The position numbers were made by a program, and so were the translations under genes. This document shows positions 58,901-64,000 of a DNA stretch of 64,000 nucleotides, in pieces; position 1 is the stretch's first letter, and every line of letters begins with the position of its first letter. Source of the DNA: Prolixibacteraceae bacterium (GTDB lineage Bacteria; Bacteroidota; Bacteroidia; Bacteroidales; Prolixibacteraceae); NCBI GenBank assembly GCA_023229575.1, contig JALNYZ010000006.1:139188-203187 (forward strand). The letters run 5' to 3'. The notes under the pieces are model-generated. The model made no database searches, was not told the origin of the DNA, and saw nothing but the letters and a program-made list of their open reading frames with translations.

Positions 58901-61900
58901 ATCATGCGCAAAATTGAGACCAGCGATTTTGAAGCCACCAACGTGGAGTACATCGAATTCTGGATGATGGATCCTTTTGCCGAAGACAAGGCTGGGGATG
59001 AAAACCCTGGAGGAAACCTTGTTTTTCACCTGGGAACGGTGTCAGAAGATATCCTCCGCGATGGAAGAAAATCGTTTGAGCATGGTCTGCCTGCAGACGG
59101 CGATTATACCAATCTGGACATCACCACATGGGGAAGGGTTTCAAGGCAACAGTCGCTGGTAAAAGCATTCGACAATTCGCCCCAGGCAAGGATCTTCCAG
59201 GACATTGGCCTGGACGGACTCAATTCGAAAGATGAAAAAACCTTTTACAAACAGTTTTTGGCATCCCTGCTTCCTCTCGTCGATGCGACTGCCTTGGCAA
59301 AAGCGGAGAAGGATCCTTCGAGCGACGATTTTCATTATTTCAGGGGAAGTGATTATGACCAGGAGAAAAAAGATCTCCTCGAACGGTACAAATTCTACGG
59401 CAACACCGATGGCAATTCACCCACAACAGAACAATCAGCTGAAAGTTATCCTACTGCCGCAACCTCAATACCTGATGTGGAGGACATCAATGACGACAAT
59501 ACCCTCAACGAGAATGAGGCCTATTTCCAGTACAAGCTGAAGATCGACAGGGTAAACATGGTTTTGGGGAAAAACTACATCACGGATATCAAGAAATCTG
59601 AAGTTACGCTTAAAAGCGGGAAAAAATCCAATATTACCTGGTACCAGTTCAAAGTTCCGATCAACGAACCAGATAAAGCTTATGGGGCGATCAACGACTT
59701 CAGGTCGATCCGTTTTATGCGAATGCTGGTAAATGGATGGAAAAGACCTGTAGTTTTGAGGTTCGCCACCCTTGACCTGGTTCGCACCAACTGGAGAAGA
59801 TACGACAAAACCCTCAATCCAGATGGGAGCCCCTCCTCAGTATCGACCCAGTTCGACCTGTCGGCTGTCAATATTGAGGAAAACAGCAACCGGAAACCGG
59901 TTAATTATGTTTTGCCTCCTGGTGTCGACAGGGTGATCGATCCGGCAAATGCGCAACTTCGCCAGTTAAATGAGCAATCCATGGTCATGAAAATCATGGA
60001 TGTCGAACCAGGGGAGGCCAAGGCCGCCTACAAATCAACCTCGGTTGATTTGCGGAGATACAAGAACATGAAACTGGAGATCCATGCCGAAAAGCTGGAA
60101 GGGATGCCATTGAGGGATGACGAACTATCCCTCTTCATCCGGGTGGGCTCTGATTTTCAGTACAATTACTACGAATACGAAATACCGCTAAAGCTAACTC
60201 CACCCGGTTATTACGACAATGGGAAAGAGAGCGACCGATACCAGGTCTGGCCAACCGAAAACAGGGTCTACATTCCCTTGGACCTGCTGCCAAAACTGAA
60301 GCTCGAACGTAATGCAGAGATGCACGCTGCTGGCTCGACCATTGGGATGGGAGATATTTTTGAACAGGTACACCGTGGCGTTAACAACAACCAGAACAAG
60401 ATAAAAATCAAGGGAAATCCGGATCTCTCCGAGATTAGTGTGATGATGATTGGCGTTGGCAACAGAAAAGGCCATACGACCGGAAGTCGTTCTGCAGAGG
60501 TGTGGGTGAATGAACTGAGGTTGACCAATTTTGAGGAGAACGGTGGCTGGGCTGCCATCGGCCGGGTATCCGGGAACCTTGCCGATCTGGGTACGTACTC
60601 CTTTGCAGGAAGATGGATGACATCCGGATTCGGTGATATTGATTCAAAGATGTCGACACGGTCGAAAGAGGATACCCGTGAATATGATATCTCAACAAAT
60701 CTGGAACTTGGCAAATTCTTCAAACCCGAATCAGGCGTGAAGATACCTATGTACATGAGTTTTTCCAAATCAGTGGCTACGCCGGAATATTCGCCCGTCG
60801 ATAAAGATGTTAAACTTTCGGATGCCCTCAACAATGCTGCTACAAAGTCGGAACGGGACTCTATCAAGCAGATGTCGCTTACCTTCAATACACGGAAGAG
60901 TATCAACTTTACCAATGTTCAGATTGACAAGCCAGGTAAAAGCGGTGAAAAGAAATTTTACGATGTTTCGAATCTTTCGCTCTCCTATTCCTACAATCTG
61001 TTCCAGCATGGGGATGTCAACACGCTTCTAGAAAGGACTACCAACTCAAGGACCTTGTTGAATTATCACTTTAACAGCAGGCCAAAATCAATTGATCCGT
61101 TTAAAAATGTCTCTTTTTTAAAACCTAAATCACTGACATTATTACGGGATTTCAATTTCAGCCTGACACCGGCCCAGGTCTCCTTCCGCTCGGATATGAA
61201 CAACATGCAGAGTGAATTGCAGTACCGGAACATTACCAACCCCGATTTTATACTACCGGTTTCCCACCAGAATAATTTTACATGGAACCGGTACTATGAT
61301 TTACGTTTTGACCTTACCCGGAGTCTTAAACTTGATTTCTCTGCCCTAAATGCATCCCGGATCGGCGACCCGTTAAAACTAAACACCCTAAATCAGGGGA
61401 GCTATGAATTGAGACGCGATTCTATCTGGAGGTCAATTCTGGAAGGAGGTAGAAATACTCACTACCACCATACCTGGAATGCTACTTATACACTGCCAAT
61501 CAACAAAATACCATTGTTGGATTGGACTTCTGCCTCTGCCGTTTATCAGGCAGGGTATGATTGGAACCTTGCACCGGTTACACGCGGCGATTATGAATTG
61601 GGAAACTCCATCAGCAACATGAATTCGATTCAATTGAATGGTCAGCTTGACTTTTTGCAGTTGTACAACAAAGTTCCATTTCTAAGACGTGTGAATCAAA
61701 AATACGGTGAATTCAGCAGGGGAAGAAGGGAGAGTCAGGAGAACAGCCGTCAAAGATATTCGGGTCAACAAAATGCTGTTCCTCCACAAAGATACCTCGA
61801 ACAAAACCTGAAACTCAAAAAAAATACCCCTTACTCCTTCTTCCACAAACTGGGATCCTCCACCGTTCAGGTAAAAATTGCCGACAAAAGTGGAAACCCC

Positions 61901-63448
61901 ATTTCTGGTCAGGTTAAAGTTGTTAACGATAACAGGATAATCTTTACTCCATTAGCCGACTTTGATGGAGCATCGGTAGAGATCACCTCAAAAAAAGACA
62001 AGAATGCTGCCCCGAAAATAAATTTCGCTGAGATTACCTCCAGGTTTCTGATGATGTTGTACAATGTCAATATCTCCTATTCCGAGAATGGAGGAACTTC
62101 ACTTTTCGGTTACCTTCCGGGAAGCAGTGTCTTCGGTCTGAGCAACTATTCGGGGGGCAATAGCTCTTCCCTGGCACCAGGATTGCCATTTATTCTTGGA
62201 CACCAAAACGAGGGCTTTGGTCTTGAAGCCGCCAACAAACGCTGGATCACTACCGATACCATCGTCAACAAACCATACCAGATGAGCCACAACTCCAGGC
62301 TCAACCTGCGCGCCAAAATCGTTCCAATCCCAGACCTTAAAATCGAGCTCAATGCCAACAGGATCTTCGCAAAAAACTCTTCTGAATTTTTCATCTACAA
62401 TGCCGCCAACGGATGGGACTCCTACAACAGCTCCTTCAACGGGAACTTCAGCATGTCTATCATTACCATTGGCAGCTCCTTCGAGAAACTGGGGAAAGCC
62501 TTTGTTCAGGATTCCAAGGGTTGGAACGACCTTCAGGCCAACAGAAGGATCATATCCCAAAGACTGGATGCCGGACGAATTGCCAATTCGGGCTTCGGCT
62601 ATCAACCCGGAATTATTGATCCGAATACAGGTTTCCCGGTAGGTTATGGCCCTACTTCACAGGAAGTCCTGATTCCTGCCTTTTTCGCCGCATATACCGG
62701 GAAAAGCGCCAACAGTGTGGAACTTACCCCGTTCCCGTCGGCAAAATTTATGCTGCCAAACTGGAAAATTCAATATTCAGGTGCCGTCAGCAAAATAGAG
62801 GGATTGAAAAACATCATGAAATCGATGAACATCATCCACGACTACCGTTCAACCTATAACGTCGGTTCATATCTTTCCAACATGAAGTACCGAACTGTAG
62901 ACGATGGATTCAGTTATATCAGGGATGCCCAAAACAATTTCCTGCCGCAACGGGACATCACAGCGATCAACATCACGGAGACCTTCAATCCGCTGTTCGA
63001 TGTGGATATTACCTGGCTCAACAATTTTACCACACGTTTTGAGTACAGGAAATCGCGCAACATTACCCTCAGCCTTACCAACAACCAGGCAACTGAGATG
63101 TACAACAACGAAGCCAGCCTCGGCCTGGGGTACAGGTTTGAAAACACGGCGCTCTTCCTCAAAACAAAGAATTCCTCAAAAATGTTAAAGAACGATCTCA
63201 ACATCAGGGCTGACGTTACCTACGGGAAGAACAAAACAGTCTTGCGCAAACTCGTGGAGACCAATACACAACTGACTGCGGGACAGGATGCCCTGTCGAT
63301 AAAATTTTCGGCCGACTATAACCTGAGCGAAATATTCATCGTTCGGCTGTTTTACGACCGGATCGTGAACAATCCATACATTTCGAATGCCTACAGGACG
63401 ACCAACTCGAATGTAGGTGTTAGTTTTAGGTTTACGCTGTTGCAGTGA
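55949..63448 (+). CDS. sprA: Type IX secretion translocon protein SprA (Sov)
   Basis: A 2499-residue outer-membrane protein. SprA forms the very large single-chain beta-barrel that is the protein-conducting pore of the type IX system needed for gliding and secretion of CTD cargo. It starts with a TTG four bases after ruvA, giving a signal peptide (KKVLLKTIGATLFTACIALF); no ATG is well placed. The N-terminal part has the SprA_N features IPQFQIGGDAFNKVFGSSIV and RMRFNYNTDATFDFENKIKL-like segment (here RLKMRFNYNTDATFDFENK). The C-terminus ends in strands to VGVSFRFTLLQ. Length is close to the 2400-residue flavobacterial protein. The PorV/plug partners are not in the window. Confidence 0.96.
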   Translation: MKKVLLKTIGATLFTACIALFWHSNASFGTANALQRGFDALFLPSGDSITGDTIALHLHAKRRESPFSQLSNRDSSALYLKKPSNIKTEILYDALTGQYLITEKAGDIEYRLPGSLNLHEYLQSDLKESVDRYWRKKISQSSFENRAKIIPQFQIGGDAFNKVFGSSIVNIRPQGYVEMSLGLKSNKIENPAIPTRMQRNTTFDFNQKINVSLDGEIGDRLKMRFNYNTDATFDFENKIKLNYAGGEDDIVKSVEAGNVSMPLTGTLIRGGTNLFGVKTELQFGKLSVTSLFSQQKGETKVISTEGGAERTKFEINATNYDANRNFFLAHHFYNTYDQALAEIPILKTSVTLNKVEIWVTNKSSHFQESRNILALLDLGENGQNQQNQTISEFGDTPGLLYPYNQLPNNNINGIYKALTTNYSDIRDIAKLNEVLKPLSVRDFIAGRDYEKIENARRLDSTEYTVNKQLGYISLNMALNSDEILAVAYQYTANGETFQVGEFSTDGIEAPKTLVLKLLKGTNLNPIFKNWDLMMKNIYNIRAQRISNEEFKLDVLYRNDASGTDLNYLPDGPLKEKNLLTVMNLDNLNSQHDPYPDGIFDFVDRITIDAQKGRIIFPVVQPFGSNLEKKFNGDAAAIKRYVYSSLYNNTRTVAEQDAEKNKYHLRGSYKGLSNSEISLDAINIARGSVKVMAGGRQLQEDVDFIVDYTQGRVKVINQGLLESGTPISISTESQDLFSMQRKTMLGTHLNYEISKNFNIGSTVMYLLEKPLTQKVNYGEDPIANTMLGFNGSYSASSPFITKMVNALPFINTKEESKIAVEMEWAKLFPGHSKAISKEGAVYLDDFEGTTTPINLKTFTGWSLASTPQGNEQFPEGDLINDLAYGYNRALLSWYVIDPFMQRNTAPSYLLQQEKLDDHRAREVFQAEIFPNRQNPIGQPTNIPTLDLAYYPKERGPYNFDTYPTALSSGVAKDGSLLRPESRWGGIMRKIETSDFEATNVEYIEFWMMDPFAEDKAGDENPGGNLVFHLGTVSEDILRDGRKSFEHGLPADGDYTNLDITTWGRVSRQQSLVKAFDNSPQARIFQDIGLDGLNSKDEKTFYKQFLASLLPLVDATALAKAEKDPSSDDFHYFRGSDYDQEKKDLLERYKFYGNTDGNSPTTEQSAESYPTAATSIPDVEDINDDNTLNENEAYFQYKLKIDRVNMVLGKNYITDIKKSEVTLKSGKKSNITWYQFKVPINEPDKAYGAINDFRSIRFMRMLVNGWKRPVVLRFATLDLVRTNWRRYDKTLNPDGSPSSVSTQFDLSAVNIEENSNRKPVNYVLPPGVDRVIDPANAQLRQLNEQSMVMKIMDVEPGEAKAAYKSTSVDLRRYKNMKLEIHAEKLEGMPLRDDELSLFIRVGSDFQYNYYEYEIPLKLTPPGYYDNGKESDRYQVWPTENRVYIPLDLLPKLKLERNAEMHAAGSTIGMGDIFEQVHRGVNNNQNKIKIKGNPDLSEISVMMIGVGNRKGHTTGSRSAEVWVNELRLTNFEENGGWAAIGRVSGNLADLGTYSFAGRWMTSGFGDIDSKMSTRSKEDTREYDISTNLELGKFFKPESGVKIPMYMSFSKSVATPEYSPVDKDVKLSDALNNAATKSERDSIKQMSLTFNTRKSINFTNVQIDKPGKSGEKKFYDVSNLSLSYSYNLFQHGDVNTLLERTTNSRTLLNYHFNSRPKSIDPFKNVSFLKPKSLTLLRDFNFSLTPAQVSFRSDMNNMQSELQYRNITNPDFILPVSHQNNFTWNRYYDLRFDLTRSLKLDFSALNASRIGDPLKLNTLNQGSYELRRDSIWRSILEGGRNTHYHHTWNATYTLPINKIPLLDWTSASAVYQAGYDWNLAPVTRGDYELGNSISNMNSIQLNGQLDFLQLYNKVPFLRRVNQKYGEFSRGRRESQENSRQRYSGQQNAVPPQRYLEQNLKLKKNTPYSFFHKLGSSTVQVKIADKSGNPISGQVKVVNDNRIIFTPLADFDGASVEITSKKDKNAAPKINFAEITSRFLMMLYNVNISYSENGGTSLFGYLPGSSVFGLSNYSGGNSSSLAPGLPFILGHQNEGFGLEAANKRWITTDTIVNKPYQMSHNSRLNLRAKIVPIPDLKIELNANRIFAKNSSEFFIYNAANGWDSYNSSFNGNFSMSIITIGSSFEKLGKAFVQDSKGWNDLQANRRIISQRLDAGRIANSGFGYQPGIIDPNTGFPVGYGPTSQEVLIPAFFAAYTGKSANSVELTPFPSAKFMLPNWKIQYSGAVSKIEGLKNIMKSMNIIHDYRSTYNVGSYLSNMKYRTVDDGFSYIRDAQNNFLPQRDITAINITETFNPLFDVDITWLNNFTTRFEYRKSRNITLSLTNNQATEMYNNEASLGLGYRFENTALFLKTKNSSKMLKNDLNIRADVTYGKNKTVLRKLVETNTQLTAGQDALSIKFSADYNLSEIFIVRLFYDRIVNNPYISNAYRTTNSNVGVSFRFTLLQ

Positions 63449-63552
63449 CGGAGGAGGGACGGAGACGACTGAGACGACTAGGATGACGGAGATGACTGAA
63501 GGACTGGGAGACTGGGAAAAATGAGGGGGAGAAGGGGCGACTGGGAGAAGGG
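63449..63552. repeat. GACGGAGACGACTGAG-type purine-rich repeat behind sprA
   Basis: Imperfect copies of GACGGAGA, GACTGAG and GACTGGGAG begin directly after the sprA stop. A shorter related run (GACGGAGAGACGGAGAGAC, 14042-14060) lies upstream of gltX. It may be one arm of an incomplete or decayed arm pair. Confidence 0.5.
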
Positions 63553-63559
63553 GAGAGTG

Positions 63560-63715
63560 CGACTCCAGCTGTCTTGTCCCGCAGGTATTGGATTACAGTA
63601 TTGCAGCCTGGCGTTCAGCCACGTAGTGGCGAAATGTTGGTAGCCAGGGGTGGAGTGAAACGGAACCCCTGGAAAATGCATGTCGAACGACAGCCGTCCG
63701 CGTTTGCATATTGAA
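63560..63715. repeat. Hairpin-rich element with CCACGTAGTGG and CCAGGGGT...ACCCCTGG
   Basis: Two GC-rich hairpins: CCACGTAGTGG near 63619-63629 and CCAGGGGT/ACCCCTGG near 63645-63673. GGCGAAATGTTGGTAGCC lies between them. I recall similar sequence dispersed in Bacteroidota genomes. No ORF is convincing. Confidence 0.55.
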
Positions 63716-63779
63716 AAATGTCATTAGATCATTTCGGACGGAAGGAAAAAATATTGATATAGCGTAATTTCAAATATGC

Positions 63780-63856
63780 CCCTTCGTCCTTTCGACAGGC
63801 TCAGGGACCGGTTGTACTGATGCGTTTCAATCTACCCTTCGACAAGCTCACGGGGC
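63780..63856. repeat. Two CTTCGACARGCTCA-type dispersed repeats
   Basis: CCTTTCGACAGGCTCAGGG with ACCGG, and 48 bases later CCCTTCGACAAGCTCACGG. They are related to the copy at 5039-5062. Confidence 0.65.
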
Positions 63857-63874
63857 AAATGTCCGGAGAGCGAT

Positions 63875-64000
63875 AACATTTCAAACATTTCAAACATTTC
63901 AAACATTTCAAACATTTCAAACATTTCAAACATTTCAAACATTTCAAACATTTCAAACATTTCAAACATTTCAAACATTTCAAACATTTCAAACATTTCA
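63875..64000. repeat. 9-bp tandem array (AAACATTTC)n running off the window
   Basis: At least 14 perfect head-to-tail copies of a nine-base unit with no spacers. On the minus strand it would read (KCL)n, an artefact of the repeat, not a gene. The unit AAACATTTC also occurs in degenerate form at 5083-5108. Confidence 0.95.

Noticed and set aside
63801..64000. CRISPR-like array or a cysteine-rich (KCL)n protein at the right edge
   Set aside because: The 9-bp units are contiguous with no spacers, and the protein reading is a by-product of the unit length being a multiple of three.

Overview
The window is chromosomal DNA from a member of the Bacteroidota, most likely the class Bacteroidia. Evidence for this is the gliding/type IX secretion (T9SS) gene sprA, two T9SS type-B cargo proteins with gliding-motility C-terminal domains, a TonB-dependent receptor with a carboxypeptidase-regulatory-like N-terminus, an S46 dipeptidyl-peptidase, a futalosine-route menaquinone gene, a cobalamin-dependent ribonucleotide reductase, and repeated promoter -7 elements of the Bacteroidota type TAnnTTTG. 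I saw no rRNA, tRNA, prophage or CRISPR array.

Layout. 1-7 kb: secreted propeller/phosphoesterase protein, metK behind a probable SAM-II riboswitch, an ORF6N DNA-binding protein with matching palindromes, comF, and a ubiX/DUF5618 pair. 7-12 kb is an accessory island: a frameshifted REP-associated transposase among its palindromes, a decayed paralogue tail of a surface lipoprotein, a PIN-type toxin-antitoxin pair, and the intact lipoprotein. 12-24.5 kb: housekeeping genes (gltX, leuS, gdhA, tatD, ansA, aspS, tadA) separated by two kinds of small mobile-looking DNA, namely about 80-bp units arranged as inverted pairs and two 'arm-ORF-arm' cassettes carrying S23 four-helix-bundle genes. 24.9-36.6 kb: two homologous three-gene sets of secreted proteins facing each other (adhesin-like / about 355-aa protein / type-B T9SS cargo). 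37-55 kb: an RND adaptor, kbl, S46 peptidase, rnhA-waaA, nrdJ, a speA-TonB receptor pair, mqnC, pepA. 54.2-63.4 kb: a probable pdxA-ruvA-sprA operon. The last 0.5 kb is repeat-rich and ends in a 9-bp tandem array cut by the window edge.

How genes work together. SprA, the outer-membrane T9SS translocon, is the expected exit route for the type-B cargo in the convergent triads. UbiX and MqnC fit menaquinone synthesis by the futalosine route. MetK makes the SAM used by the radical-SAM enzyme MqnC and is probably controlled by SAM through its leader. GdhA, AnsA, Kbl, PepA and the S46 dipeptidyl-peptidase suggest amino-acid/peptide-based metabolism.

The most unusual signals are: (1) perfect palindromes inside and upstream of the ORF6N gene that differ by compensating changes; (2) S23 four-helix-bundle genes enclosed by inverted heptamer arms placed directly behind stop codons, plus apparently empty arm pairs at other gene ends; (3) the convergent secretion triads; (4) transposase-associated palindromes that supply the stop codons of host genes.
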